This document shows, in pieces, positions 44,161-52,774 of a DNA stretch of 64,000 nt. Positions within the stretch are counted from its first letter, which is position 1; the number at the start of each line of letters is the position of its first letter. A program made the position numbers and the translations under genes. The stretch is from Pseudomonas indica NBRC 103045. GTDB taxonomy: Bacteria > Pseudomonadota > Gammaproteobacteria > Pseudomonadales > Pseudomonadaceae. The notes beneath the pieces were generated by a model. That model was not told the DNA's origin. It worked only from the letters and a program-made list of their open reading frames with translations, and searched no databases. Where the stretch lies: the NCBI RefSeq assembly GCF_002091635.1, contig NZ_BDAC01000003.1, positions 186,001 to 250,000 of the forward strand, written 5' to 3'.

Positions 44161-45245
44161 TGAATCTGCGCCGGCTGGGCTCCATCGTGCTCAAGGAGCT
44201 GCGCCAGCTACGCCGCGACCGGCTGACCTTCGCCATGATCGTCGGCATTCCGACCATGCAGCTGATTCTGTTCGGCTACGCCATCAACCTGGACGTACGC
44301 GGACTCGAAGCGGCCGTACTGGATCAGGCCAATACCGCCCGTTCGCGCGAACTGGTGGCGGAGATTGGCGCCACCCAGGTACTCGACCTGCGCTATCGGC
44401 TGAGCACGCCGCAGGAGGTGGACAACCTGCTGCGCGCCGGCAAGATCAGCGCCGCCCTGATGCTGCCGAACGACTTCGAGACGCGCCTGGAGCGCGGCGA
44501 CCGGCCGGCCTTGCAGATCGTGGTGGATGGCTCGGATCAGGTGGTGCAGGCCTCGGCGCGGCAACTGGCGTCCTTTCCCCTGCCCGGGCGTGCCGCCAAC
44601 GACGTTCCCGGCATCGAGGTGCTCAACCTGTACAACCCGCAGCGCCTGGCTCCGGTGAACACGGTACCCGGCCTGATCGGCGTGATCCTCACCATGACCA
44701 TGGTGCTGTTCACCGCCATGGCGCTGGTCCGCGAGCGCGAACGCGGCAACCTGGAAATGCTCATCGCCACGCCGGTATCGCCGTGGGAACTGACCCTGGG
44801 CAAGGTATTGCCCTTCGTCGGCATCGGGCTGGTCCAGGTGACCGTGGTGCTGCTGCTCGGCAAGCTGCTGTTCGCCGTGCCGCTGCGCGGCTCGCTGGCG
44901 GCGCTCTACAGCGCGGCGCTGGTGTTCATCTGCGCCAGCCTGGCGCTGGGCGTATTCATTTCCACCCTGGCGCGCAGCCAGTTCCAGGCCATGCAGATGG
45001 CGTTCTTCACCTTCCTGCCGCAGATCCTGCTGTCCGGCTTCATGTTCCCCTTCGCCGGCATGCCGAAGGTGGCGCAATGGCTGGCGGAAATACTGCCGCT
45101 GACGCACTTCCTGCGCCTGGTGCGCGGCATCATGCTGCGCGGCGCCGGGCTCGCCGAACTCTGGCCGGCGCTGGCCAGTCTCGCGCTGTTCACCGTGGTG
45201 ATGCTGGGCATCGCCGTGACACGGGTGAGCAAGCGCCTGGATTGA
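44157..45245 (+). CDS. ABC-2 type exporter permease (YbhS/YbhR-like)
   Basis: A 362-residue ABC-2 permease: one N-terminal helix (LTFAMIVGIPTMQLILFGYAI), a large periplasmic domain (residues 45-165), then five helices in the C-terminal half (VPGLIGVILTMTMVLFTAMALVRERERG, VPLRGSLAALYSAALVFICA and others). The cytoplasmic EXE loop is RERERGNLEMLIATP. E. coli has two such permeases (YbhR and YbhS); only one is here, implying a homodimeric channel. Last gene of the TetR-HlyD-ABC operon. Confidence 0.9.
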   Translation: MMNLRRLGSIVLKELRQLRRDRLTFAMIVGIPTMQLILFGYAINLDVRGLEAAVLDQANTARSRELVAEIGATQVLDLRYRLSTPQEVDNLLRAGKISAALMLPNDFETRLERGDRPALQIVVDGSDQVVQASARQLASFPLPGRAANDVPGIEVLNLYNPQRLAPVNTVPGLIGVILTMTMVLFTAMALVRERERGNLEMLIATPVSPWELTLGKVLPFVGIGLVQVTVVLLLGKLLFAVPLRGSLAALYSAALVFICASLALGVFISTLARSQFQAMQMAFFTFLPQILLSGFMFPFAGMPKVAQWLAEILPLTHFLRLVRGIMLRGAGLAELWPALASLALFTVVMLGIAVTRVSKRLD

Positions 45246-45255
45246 AGATTTCGCG

Positions 45256-45286
45256 GGCGAAAAAAAAGGGCGACCGAAGTCGCCCG
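45256..45286 (-). terminator. Terminator of the PhrS-like RNA
   Basis: On the minus strand GGGCGAC pairs with GTCGCCC around TTCG, followed by eight T residues (45260-45267). It ends the small RNA and mini-gene read from about 45464. There is no T tract on the plus strand, so it does not serve the ABC permease gene ending at 45245. Confidence 0.92.
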
Positions 45287-45464
45287 AAGTGCCTTGCGTG
45301 CTCGTTGCCGGAAGGGCTCAGCCTTGCTTGCGCTTGTGCGAGTCCTTCCAGATGAAATATCCGACACCGCCACAGAACACGATCATCAGACCGACCGTGA
45401 GAATTCCGGCGAGTACCACTTCATCGATAAACATGGCGGTCTCCTGCGCTGCCCCCCTGTTGAT
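45259..45464 (-). ncRNA. phrS: PhrS-like small RNA
   Basis: An Anr box centred at 45505 predicts a start near 45464 (distance about 41 nt), and a strong terminator ends near 45260, giving about 205 nt. P. aeruginosa PhrS is a 213-nt, Anr-dependent, Hfq-associated RNA encoded next to alkB that stimulates translation of pqsR and contains a short open frame of about 37 codons. All these traits occur here: place next to alkB, size, Anr control and a 38-codon frame. Whether it targets pqsR in this organism is not shown. Exact ends are inferred. Confidence 0.75.
45318..45434 (-). CDS. ccoM: CcoM-like single-helix protein inside the PhrS-like RNA
   Basis: A 38-residue protein (starts MFIDEVVLAGIL, ends IWKDSHKRKQG) with one membrane helix (about residues 6-27) and a short basic tail. 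Start at 45434 is preceded by AGGAG with 6-nt spacing. It resembles CcoM, the small subunit found with cbb3 cytochrome oxidase in P. stutzeri (short acidic N-terminus, one helix, WKDSHK-like tail). Anr control, i.e. expression at low oxygen, fits a cbb3 accessory role. The assignment is by eye and the protein is short. Confidence 0.72.
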   Translation of the reverse strand: MFIDEVVLAGILTVGLMIVFCGGVGYFIWKDSHKRKQG

Positions 45465-45498
45465 GGCTCTAAGTTAGCCACAAGAAATGTAGGGAAAA

Positions 45499-45512
45499 TT
45501 GACCAGGATCAA
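45499..45512 (-). promoter_or_regulatory. Anr/FNR box of the PhrS-like RNA
   Basis: TTGATCCTGGTCAA (minus strand) matches the Anr consensus TTGAT-N4-ATCAA with one change and is palindromic. A -10-like TAACTT lies at 45471-45476, a class II arrangement. A weaker second site, TTGACCTGGGTCAG (45549-45562), lies exactly 50 nt upstream. Confidence 0.85.
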
Positions 45513-45548
45513 TATTGGCGAAAGGTGCGCCGGGAGGATGGCGATACG

Positions 45549-45562
45549 CTGACCCAGGTCAA
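45549..45562 (-). promoter_or_regulatory. Second, weaker Anr-like site
   Basis: TTGACCTGGGTCAG on the minus strand retains the TTGAC half and a degenerate second half. Centre-to-centre distance to the main Anr box is 50 nt, close to five DNA turns, so it could bind a second dimer on the same face. Confidence 0.4.
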
Positions 45563-45692
45563 GAAAACCGCACCTTCCGCGCGGCGGATGGTCGCGGGGA
45601 GCAAGGCAATTCGGGGGTGGCGATCAGTGAAGGGCCTCTCGCGAAGAAGACCTACCAGCGGAATCGGATTCTGCGAGACACGATCGAAACCG

Positions 45693-45714
45693 TAGGGACG
45701 AATTTATTCGCCCC
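45693..45714. repeat. REP-like repeat upstream of palindromic element copy B
   Basis: GTAGGGACGAATTTATTCGC followed by CCC: a unit of the GTAGGGGCGAAT family with one substitution. It directly precedes the larger palindromic element. Confidence 0.75.
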
Positions 45715-45719
45715 TCGAA

Positions 45720-45903
45720 GGGCACCTCTAAAAACGTAGGCGAGGCAGTCAGCACAAGGCCTCGGCGGCCCCACAAAAACAAGCGAAAAAGCGCAGTTTA
45801 CGAGCTGTAAATGAGCATTTTGATGGGGGCGCCTAGCCTGGGCTCGCATTCGAGCTTGTTTTTAACGCAGTGATGACAACGCAGGTAGTTTTTAGAGGTG
45901 CCC
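45720..45903. repeat. Palindromic intergenic element, copy B
   Basis: A 184-bp imperfect palindrome bounded by a perfect 16-bp inverted repeat (45720-45735 with 45888-45903, GGGCACCTCTAAAAAC). An inner 10-bp stem joins 45775-45784 and 45854-45863 (AAAAACAAGC/GCTTGTTTTT). Blocks at 45755-45781, 45797-45817 and 45857-45870 match copy A at 8116-8330, while outer and inner arms differ from copy A but remain self-complementary. No coding potential. Confidence 0.85.
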
Positions 45904-45923
45904 CGAAGCGGCTCGGGTGGGTC

Positions 45924-45992
45924 TTGTAGGAGCCAGCTCTGCTCGCGAATGGGTCACGCCAAAAGTGTCGCCAGCAGAGCTGGCTCCTACAA
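45924..45992. repeat. REP-like inverted pair after copy B
   Basis: TTGTAGGAGCCAGCTCTGCT (45924-45943, continuing to 45948) faces CCAGCAGAGCTGGCTCCTAC (45971-45990, to 45992), with about 20 nt between. The pair can fold into one long hairpin. It ends 16 nt before the stop of the small basic protein gene. Confidence 0.88.
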
Positions 45993-46007
45993 AGTAAGAC
46001 GACTGCC

Positions 46008-46169
46008 TCAGCGTTTCTTCGGCTTGCCCTTGGATTTTTTCTTGCCCTTGGGCAACGGCATGGCCTGTTCGAAGGCCTGGCGTACTTCGTTCAGGCGTTT
46101 TTCGTGGAGGTCATGGATGCGCTTGCCGCGCTCACTGGCAAAGTCGATCAGCTTGTCGTCGTCACTCAT
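46008..46169 (-). CDS. Small basic protein of unknown function
   Basis: A 53-residue soluble protein: acidic start (MSDDDKLIDFASERG), an amphipathic helix (KRIHDLHEKRLNEVRQAFEQAMP), then a lysine-rich tail (KGKKKSKGKPKKR). I recognise a similar small gene next to alkB in Pseudomonas, but know no function; the tail suggests nucleic-acid binding. Its start overlaps the alkB stop by 8 nt, so it is probably translated from the alkB message. Absent from length-limited gene calls because of its size. Confidence 0.75.
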   Translation of the reverse strand: MSDDDKLIDFASERGKRIHDLHEKRLNEVRQAFEQAMPLPKGKKKSKGKPKKR

Positions 46170-46773
46170 GGGGCCGCACCCGGCGAAACGTGAGATTCAG
46201 GCGCGGCGCACAGGCGGTGCGCGTCTTCGCCACTTGATGTTGCCAATGATGCTGCGTCGGCCCGCTCATGACCAGCAGCGAACCGTGCTCGAGGAACAGC
46301 GAGTGCTGGATGCGCCCCGTGCCCTTGCGGCGCAGGTCGAATCGGCGGGTACCGCCCAGGTTGAGCGAAGCGATCAGCGGATTGCGCCCCAGTTCGGCTT
46401 CATCGTCGCTATGCCAGCCCATGGAATCCTGCCCATCCCGATAGTAATTGAGCAGAACGCCGTTCAGCGGCTGGCCGACCTTCTCTTCCAATCGCGAGCG
46501 GATCTCGGCGAGCAGCGGCGTCCAGGGCAGAGGGCATTGCAGCAGACCGGAATAGCGGTAGCGGGCCTCCGGGTCGCCAAACCAGGCTGTCAGACGTGGA
46601 ATCGGGTGAACGCGGCCGTGCACGCGAATCTGCGGTTGTTCCCAGGGCGTCTCGGCCAGCAGCGTCGCCAGCCAGGCGTCGGCCGTGGCCGGATCGATCC
46701 AGCCGGGCAGCAGCTTCAGCTCGGCATCCGGCAATTCGATGAGGGGATCGGTAAACAGACTCGGGGTATTCAT
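46162..46773 (-). CDS. alkB: AlkB-like 2-oxoglutarate/Fe(II) dioxygenase
   Basis: A 203-residue DNA/RNA demethylase that removes alkyl damage from bases. Iron ligands are His and Asp in GWHSDDE and the His in HHWQHQVAKT; the 2-oxoglutarate Arg is in PRLNLTFRRVR. The NYYRDGQDSMGWHSDDEAEL segment is the AlkB hallmark. ATG at 46773 (MNTPSLF) is used; a TTG two codons upstream is less likely. Cotranscribed with the small gene downstream; the upstream gene starts 38 nt away. Confidence 0.9.
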   Translation of the reverse strand: MNTPSLFTDPLIELPDAELKLLPGWIDPATADAWLATLLAETPWEQPQIRVHGRVHPIPRLTAWFGDPEARYRYSGLLQCPLPWTPLLAEIRSRLEEKVGQPLNGVLLNYYRDGQDSMGWHSDDEAELGRNPLIASLNLGGTRRFDLRRKGTGRIQHSLFLEHGSLLVMSGPTQHHWQHQVAKTRTACAPRLNLTFRRVRPHE

Positions 46774-46810
46774 CGGCAATCGGGCATCGTAGGACTTCAG
46801 CGAGCGGTGG

Positions 46811-47107
46811 TCACACCTCGACGTCGACCCACAGCCCTTGGCGCGGCAGCTCTTCGATCAGCGGTTCGTCAGCCTTGGCCACCTCGCCCTCGGCCAGCTC
46901 CTCGGGCGTATAGCCCCGGCGCTGGCGGCGGCGCTGCTCTTCGCGCAGCAACTCGATGGCATCCTGCGGATGGCGCTTGTCCAGGCTGATGGCCGCTTCG
47001 TTGGCGCTCTCCTGGGCGGGCGTCACCGGCGGAATGTCAGGCCGGGGCTTGATCGGGTCCTGCTGGGCCGTCACCGGCATCAGCATGTGGGGAATAGGGG
47101 GCAGCAT
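46811..47107 (-). CDS. Small conserved protein of unknown function
   Basis: A 98-residue hydrophilic protein with a proline-rich start ([17 protein letters not shown] ... [12 protein letters not shown]) and a charged C-terminal half ([20 protein letters not shown]). Low-complexity N-terminus suggests disorder. It stands between alkB and rapA, where P. aeruginosa also has a small gene of unknown function. GGAGG precedes the ATG. No motif supports a function. Confidence 0.65.
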   Translation of the reverse strand: MLPPIPHMLMPVTAQQDPIKPRPDIPPVTPAQESANEAAISLDKRHPQDAIELLREEQRRRQRRGYTPEELAEGEVAKADEPLIEELPRQGLWVDVEV

Positions 47108-47373
47108 GGGTCCTCCTGCGGCAGGCCGCTGAAACCTTCGGGTCCGGCTGCACGTCCGACTCTACTCCTATCAGCCTTCTTCCGCGAAACGCCTGTCTAC
47201 AACAAGCGGTGACATCCACACTATCGACCGGGATTCCGGCGTCTTTAATGCGGGCTCGCTACACTTTGCGGCACATCACATCGCCGTCCATACCGGGACT
47301 TTGGCCCTCGGCGGCCGGTTCCGTTACCATAGCCGGCTTTTTTGCAGGCGATTCTTTGATGACGGAGAGAGGC

Positions 47374-50220
47374 ATGGCGCAGCAGTATCAACCGGGGCAA
47401 CGCTGGATCAGCGACAGCGAGGCGGAACTGGGGCTCGGAACCATCCTGGCACAAGACGGCCGGCTGCTCACGGTGCTCTACCCGGCCACCGGCGATACCC
47501 GCCAATATGCCCTGCGCAACGCCCCGCTCACCCGTGTGCGCTTCGCGCCGGGCGACGAGATCACCCACTTCGAAGGCTGGAAGATGACCGTGCGCGAAGT
47601 CGAGGACGTCGACGGCCTGCTGGTCTACCACGGCCTCGACGGCCAGAACCAGGCACGCACCCTGCCGGAAACCCAACTGTCCAACTTCATCCAGTTCCGC
47701 CTGGCCAGCGACCGCCTGTTCGCCGGGCAGATCGACCCGCTGAACTGGTTCGCCCTGCGTTACCACACCCTGGAGCACCAGAGCCGCCTGCAACAATCCT
47801 CGCTGTGGGGCCTCGGCGGCGCCCGCGCCCAGCCGATCGCCCACCAGTTGCACATCGCCCGTGAAGTGGCCGATCGCATCGCCCCACGCGTCCTGCTGGC
47901 TGACGAAGTGGGCCTCGGCAAAACCATCGAAGCCGGCCTGATCATCCATCGGCAACTGCTCTCCGGCCGTGCCAGCCGGGTGCTGATCCTGGTTCCGGAG
48001 AACCTGCAACACCAGTGGCTGGTGGAGATGCGCCGGCGCTTCAACCTGCAGGTCGCGCTGTTCGACGCCGAGCGTTTCGCCGAAAGCGATGCCAGCAACC
48101 CCTTCGAAGACGCTCAACTGGCCCTGGTCTCCCTGGAGTGGCTGAAGAGCGATGAACGCGCCCAGGACGCCGCCTTCGCCGCCGGCTGGGACCTGTTGGT
48201 GGTGGACGAGGCGCACCACCTGGTCTGGCACCCGGATCAGGTCAGCACCGAATACGCCCTGGTGGAACAGCTCGCCGAAGTCATTCCCGGCGTGCTGCTG
48301 CTCACCGCCACCCCCGAGCAACTCGGCCAGGACAGCCACTTCGCCCGTCTGCGCCTGCTCGATCCGCACCGTTTCCACGACCTGGAAGCCTTCCGCGCCG
48401 AAAGCGCCCACTACCGTCCGGTGGCCGAGGCGGTACAGGAACTGCTCGATCAGGGCCGTCTGTCACCGGAAGCCCATGAAGTGATCCATGGCTTCCTCGG
48501 TGCCGAGGGCGAGGCCCTGCTCGCGGCGGTCAGCGACGGCGACATCGACGCCAGCGCCCGGCTGATCCGCGAACTGCTGGATCGCCATGGCACCGGCCGC
48601 CTGCTGTTCCGCAACACCCGTGCCGCCGTGCAGGGTTTCCCTGAGCGCGAACTGCATCCCTACCCGCTGCCCTGCCCGGCCGAATACATGGAACTGCCGC
48701 TGGGCGAGCACGCCGAGCTGTACCCGGAAGTCAGCTTCCAGGCCCAGCAGGAAGGCGGCGAAGACGAACGCTGGTGGCGCTTCGACCCGCGCGTCGACTG
48801 GCTCATCGATACCCTGAAGATGCTGCGCAAGTTCAAGGTACTGGTGATCTGCGCCCACGCCGAGACCGCCCTCGACCTGGAAGACGCCCTGCGCGTGCGC
48901 TCCGGCATCCCCGCCACCGTGTTCCACGAAGGCATGGGCATCCTGGAGCGCGACCGCGCCGCCGCCTATTTCGCCGATGAGGAATTCGGCGCCCAAGTAC
49001 TGATCTGCTCGGAAATCGGCAGCGAGGGCCGCAACTTCCAGTTCGCCCATCATCTGGTGCTGTTCGACCTGCCGGCCCACCCGGACCTGCTGGAACAGCG
49101 TATCGGCCGTCTCGACCGGATCGGCCAGAAGCATCGCATCCAACTGCACGTGCCGTATCTGGAAACCAGCCCGCAGGAGCGCCTGTTCCAGTGGTACCAC
49201 CACGCCCTGAACGCCTTCCTCGCCACCTGCCCCACCGGCAATGCCCTGCAACACCAGTTCGGCTCGCGCCTGCTGCCGTTGCTGGAAGGCGGCGATGACG
49301 GCGAGTGGCAGGCGCTGCTGGACGAAGCCCGCGCCGAACGCCTGCGCCTCGAGGGCGAACTGCACGCCGGCCGCGACCGTCTGCTCGAACTCAACTCCGG
49401 CGGCGCCGGCGAAGGCGAGCAACTGGTCGAGGATATCCATGAGCAGGACGACCAGTTCGCCCTGCCGATCTACATGGAAGAACTGTTCGACGCCTTCGGC
49501 ATCGACAGCGAAGACCACTCGGAGAACGCCCTGGTCCTGCGTCCCAGCGAAAAAATGCTGGACGCCAGCTTCCCGCTGGGCGACGACGAAGCAGTGACCA
49601 TCACCTACGACCGCAACCAGGCCCTGGCCCGCGAGGACATGCAGTTCCTGACCTGGGAGCACCCCATGGTGCAGGGCGGCATGGACCTGGTGCTGGCCGG
49701 CTCCATGGGCAACACCGCGGTGGCGCTGATCAAGAACAAGGCGCTCAAGCCCGGCACCGTGTTGCTGGAGCTGCTGTACGTCAGCGAAGTGGTGGCGCCG
49801 CGCAACCTGCAACTGGGTCGCTACCTGCCACCGGCCGCCCTGCGCTGCCTGCTGGACGCCAACGGCAACGACCTGGCCTCGAAAGTCTCCTTCGACACCC
49901 TAAACGACCAATTGGAAAGCGTGCCGCGTGCCAGCGCCAACAAGTTCGTCCAGGCCCAGCGCGATGTGCTGGCAGCACAGATCAACGCCGCCGAAGCCAA
50001 GATCGCTCCGCGCCATGCCGAGCGTGTCGCCGAAGCTCAGCGTCGCCTGAAGGCAGAACTGGATGAGGAACTGGCCCGCCTGACCGCACTCAAGGCCGTC
50101 AACCCGAGCGTACGCGACAGCGAACTGGAAGCCCTGAGCAAACAGCGCGAAGAGGGCCTGGCCATGCTGGACAAGGCTGCCCTGCGTCTGGAAGCCATCC
50201 GCGTGCTGGTGGCCGGCTGA
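47374..50220 (+). CDS. rapA: RNA polymerase-associated Swi2/Snf2 ATPase RapA
   Basis: A 948-residue RapA (HepA) protein that binds RNA polymerase and helps recycle it after transcription. N-terminal Tudor-like domains (residues 1-110), then the Snf2 core: Walker [14 protein letters not shown] (about 175), [17 protein letters not shown] ([10 protein letters not shown], about 278), LLLTATPEQ, and in lobe 2 [13 protein letters not shown] and [11 protein letters not shown]. RapA-specific C-terminal part follows. ATG at 47374 agrees with the family start ([13 protein letters not shown]); an in-frame ATG at 47359 exists. A strong terminator follows. Confidence 0.96.
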   Translation: MAQQYQPGQRWISDSEAELGLGTILAQDGRLLTVLYPATGDTRQYALRNAPLTRVRFAPGDEITHFEGWKMTVREVEDVDGLLVYHGLDGQNQARTLPETQLSNFIQFRLASDRLFAGQIDPLNWFALRYHTLEHQSRLQQSSLWGLGGARAQPIAHQLHIAREVADRIAPRVLLADEVGLGKTIEAGLIIHRQLLSGRASRVLILVPENLQHQWLVEMRRRFNLQVALFDAERFAESDASNPFEDAQLALVSLEWLKSDERAQDAAFAAGWDLLVVDEAHHLVWHPDQVSTEYALVEQLAEVIPGVLLLTATPEQLGQDSHFARLRLLDPHRFHDLEAFRAESAHYRPVAEAVQELLDQGRLSPEAHEVIHGFLGAEGEALLAAVSDGDIDASARLIRELLDRHGTGRLLFRNTRAAVQGFPERELHPYPLPCPAEYMELPLGEHAELYPEVSFQAQQEGGEDERWWRFDPRVDWLIDTLKMLRKFKVLVICAHAETALDLEDALRVRSGIPATVFHEGMGILERDRAAAYFADEEFGAQVLICSEIGSEGRNFQFAHHLVLFDLPAHPDLLEQRIGRLDRIGQKHRIQLHVPYLETSPQERLFQWYHHALNAFLATCPTGNALQHQFGSRLLPLLEGGDDGEWQALLDEARAERLRLEGELHAGRDRLLELNSGGAGEGEQLVEDIHEQDDQFALPIYMEELFDAFGIDSEDHSENALVLRPSEKMLDASFPLGDDEAVTITYDRNQALAREDMQFLTWEHPMVQGGMDLVLAGSMGNTAVALIKNKALKPGTVLLELLYVSEVVAPRNLQLGRYLPPAALRCLLDANGNDLASKVSFDTLNDQLESVPRASANKFVQAQRDVLAAQINAAEAKIAPRHAERVAEAQRRLKAELDEELARLTALKAVNPSVRDSELEALSKQREEGLAMLDKAALRLEAIRVLVAG

Positions 50221-50248
50221 CGCCGGCCCACCGTTCTCCGAAAACAAA

Positions 50249-50276
50249 ACAGGCCGATCGAAATCGGCCTGTATTT
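50249..50276. terminator. Bidirectional terminator between rapA and comEA-like gene
   Basis: ACAGGCCGAT pairs with ATCGGCCTGT around CGAA, preceded by AAAACAAA and followed by ATTT. It lies 28 nt after the rapA stop and 20 nt beyond the convergent gene's stop. Confidence 0.85.
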
Positions 50277-50294
50277 CACGCATCGCTCGCGACG

Positions 50295-50621
50295 TTATTG
50301 AACGGTCAACTTGTCGCGATTCTTTTCCAGCGTTGCCGCCCCGATCCCTTTCACCTCCAGCAGCTCATCCACCGAAGCGAACGGGCCGTTGGCATCGCGA
50401 TAGTCCACGATTGCCCTCGCCTTGACCTCACCCACACCATTCAACTCACGCTGCAGCGTGGCCGCATCGGCGGAATTGAGATTGACCTTGCCCACCTCGG
50501 CGGAGGCCTGCGCGGCAACCGGAGCGACGGGAGAAGTCTTGGGGGCCTCCGCTGCGGTAACCGCTACGGAAACACTGGTCAGGAGGGCGAACAGAAGGGA
50601 AGAGAAATGCGATTTACGCAT
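50295..50621 (-). CDS. ComEA-like helix-hairpin-helix protein
   Basis: A 108-residue exported protein: signal peptide (residues 1-24, ends TAA), Pro/Ala linker, and a tandem helix-hairpin-helix DNA-binding domain ([20 protein letters not shown] ... [29 protein letters not shown]). ComEA-type proteins bind DNA in the periplasm during natural transformation. Start is supported by AAGGAG. In P. aeruginosa the same gene follows wbpM, as here. Confidence 0.88.
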   Translation of the reverse strand: MRKSHFSSLLFALLTSVSVAVTAAEAPKTSPVAPVAAQASAEVGKVNLNSADAATLQRELNGVGEVKARAIVDYRDANGPFASVDELLEVKGIGAATLEKNRDKLTVQ

Positions 50622-50702
50622 CGAGAAAGCTCCTTTTTCAACGGGTGAGATACGTGGCCAACTCCGGCCACGCGCCCAAACTTATCCCTTCGCCGGAGCA
50701 AA

Positions 50703-52718
50703 TCAAACCCGTTCTTCCAGATTCCAGACGCGTCTCTGATGGCTCCAGTCAACTATGTCACCTTCCGGCACATAACCGTGAACAGCCTCACGAAGCAGTT
50801 GCCGGACCCTGGCCATGTCTCCCCGCTCGACGCTGTCTAACAGAGCATGGAGCAGCGTTTTCAACGGCTCCCAAGCCAAGTACTCCTCCTTGGCACGAAG
50901 GATCATGGGATGCTCCGTGGCGCTGGCATCGCCGCCAATCAGCAGTTCTTCATAGAGCTTTTCACCCGGCCGCAACCCGGTGAACTCGATGGCGATATCG
51001 CCGTGGGGATTGCGCTCCGAGCGAACGCTGAACCCCGATAGATGGATCATGCGCTCGGCCAGCTCGTGAATCTTCACCGGCTGCCCCATGTCCAGGACGA
51101 ACACATCGCCGCCCCGCCCCATCGCCCCCGCCTGGATGACCAGTTGGGCGGCTTCGGTGATGGTCATGAAATAGCGGGTGATGTGGGGATGCGTCACCGT
51201 CACCGGCCCTCCTCGGCGAATCTGCTCGCGGAAGCGGGGAATCACCGAGCCCGACGACCCCAGTACATTGCCGAAACGCACCATCCCGAAGTGCGTCTGA
51301 TTGACCCTGTGCACCCCATCGGTGTCTCCGAACAGCAGCGGCGCCGGTTCCCGGCTGAGCGCCTGGAGCAGCATTTCCGCCAACCGTTTGGTACTCCCCA
51401 TCACGTTGGTTGGCCGGACGGCCTTGTCGGTGGATACCAGCACGAAATGACCGACCCCGGACATGATCGCCGCCTGTACCGTATTGAGCGTGCCGAGCAC
51501 GTTGTTCAGCACGCCTTCGGCGACGTTGTGCTCGACCATCGGCACATGCTTGTAAGCCGCAGCATGGTAGACGGTATCCACCGACCAGTTCCGCATCAGC
51601 TCGAAAACCTGGCGGGCATCCCGCACGGAGCCCAGCAGCGGCACCAGACGCAGCGGAAGCGACTCGCGCGCGACCCGCTCTTCCAGCTCGGCGTGAATGC
51701 TATACAGGTTGAATTCGCTGTGATCGAACAGCAGCAAGGTCTGCGGCCCGCTGCCCAGCAATTGCCGGCACAGTTCCGCGCCGATCGAACCGCCGGCACC
51801 GGTCACCAGCACCACCTTGCCGCGGATGCAACGCTCGAACAGGTCCTGGCGAGGTGGCACGGGATCGCGCCCGAGCAGGTCGGCGATGTCCACCTCGCGG
51901 ATGTCATCCACCCGGACCCGGCCGCTCGCCAAATCCATGAGGCCGGGCACGGTGCGGATATGCAGCGGAAAACCTTCGAGCAATTGCAGGATTTCCCGGC
52001 GCCGGGCCCGCGTCACCGACGGCATGGCCAGAAGAACCTGCTGGGCGCCGGTCTCTTCGATCATTCGGGCGAGATACTTCGGCCGGTAAACCTTGAGCCC
52101 GGCGATGGTGCGATTGTTGAGGCTGGCGTCATCGTCGATGAAGGCCACCGGACGGATCGTCCGCCCCATCCGCAGAGCCGCCACCAACTGGTTACCCGCA
52201 GTGCCAGCGCCGTAGATGGCCGCCTTGGGCAGGCCGTCGTCCTTCGGCGGCGCAAAGTGCATGGCCTGGCGCACGTTGAACCAATCGCCCATGAAGTAAT
52301 GCCGCATCAACAGGCGCAAACTGCCGGTCATCAACAAGCTGAGCCACCAGAAATTGAAGACCAGCGAACGCGGCACCACCGCCGGCACGTCCCGGTACCA
52401 ATAGACCACCAGCGCCAACACGAGAGACGACAGAGTCACCGCGCGGAAGATGGTCAGCAACGCATCGTTGCCCAGGTAACGCAGCACGGCGCGGTACATG
52501 CCGAGCCGGATATAGATCGGAATGGCGATCAGCGGACAGACCAGGAAGAGCCAGGCATACACACCGAACGGATCGACCAGCTTATCGCTGCCCAGGCGCA
52601 CCCAGAACGCCAACCACAGCGCCAGCCAGGTCAGCACGATATCGACAGCGACCTGCAACAGGCGCTTGTACCCCCGGGGCCAACCCAACAACCATGCACG
52701 CGGATCGAAGCGGTCCAT
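50703..52718 (-). CDS. wbpM: UDP-GlcNAc C6 dehydratase WbpM
   Basis: A 671-residue nucleotide-sugar dehydratase. Four membrane helices occupy the first 140 residues, then a CoA-binding-like domain, then the SDR domain with VLVTGAGGSIGAEL (near 300). The catalytic region reads STDKAVRPTNVMGSTK: Met takes the place of Tyr in YxxxK, as known for WbpM/PglF. It makes UDP-4-keto-6-deoxy-GlcNAc for QuiNAc/FucNAc sugars of O-antigen. Start MDRFDPRAWLLG after AAAGGGAATGGG. Last sugar gene of the locus. Confidence 0.93.
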   Translation of the reverse strand: MDRFDPRAWLLGWPRGYKRLLQVAVDIVLTWLALWLAFWVRLGSDKLVDPFGVYAWLFLVCPLIAIPIYIRLGMYRAVLRYLGNDALLTIFRAVTLSSLVLALVVYWYRDVPAVVPRSLVFNFWWLSLLMTGSLRLLMRHYFMGDWFNVRQAMHFAPPKDDGLPKAAIYGAGTAGNQLVAALRMGRTIRPVAFIDDDASLNNRTIAGLKVYRPKYLARMIEETGAQQVLLAMPSVTRARRREILQLLEGFPLHIRTVPGLMDLASGRVRVDDIREVDIADLLGRDPVPPRQDLFERCIRGKVVLVTGAGGSIGAELCRQLLGSGPQTLLLFDHSEFNLYSIHAELEERVARESLPLRLVPLLGSVRDARQVFELMRNWSVDTVYHAAAYKHVPMVEHNVAEGVLNNVLGTLNTVQAAIMSGVGHFVLVSTDKAVRPTNVMGSTKRLAEMLLQALSREPAPLLFGDTDGVHRVNQTHFGMVRFGNVLGSSGSVIPRFREQIRRGGPVTVTHPHITRYFMTITEAAQLVIQAGAMGRGGDVFVLDMGQPVKIHELAERMIHLSGFSVRSERNPHGDIAIEFTGLRPGEKLYEELLIGGDASATEHPMILRAKEEYLAWEPLKTLLHALLDSVERGDMARVRQLLREAVHGYVPEGDIVDWSHQRRVWNLEERV

Positions 52719-52774
52719 CCCATTCCCTTTTTCATTCTTGTTATCGGAGCCGCGGGAACTCAGCCTTCCGGGCG

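Noticed and set aside
45268-45285. Hairpin as terminator of the ABC permease gene ending at 45245
   Set aside because: The T tract is on the minus strand only; the structure ends the PhrS-like RNA instead.
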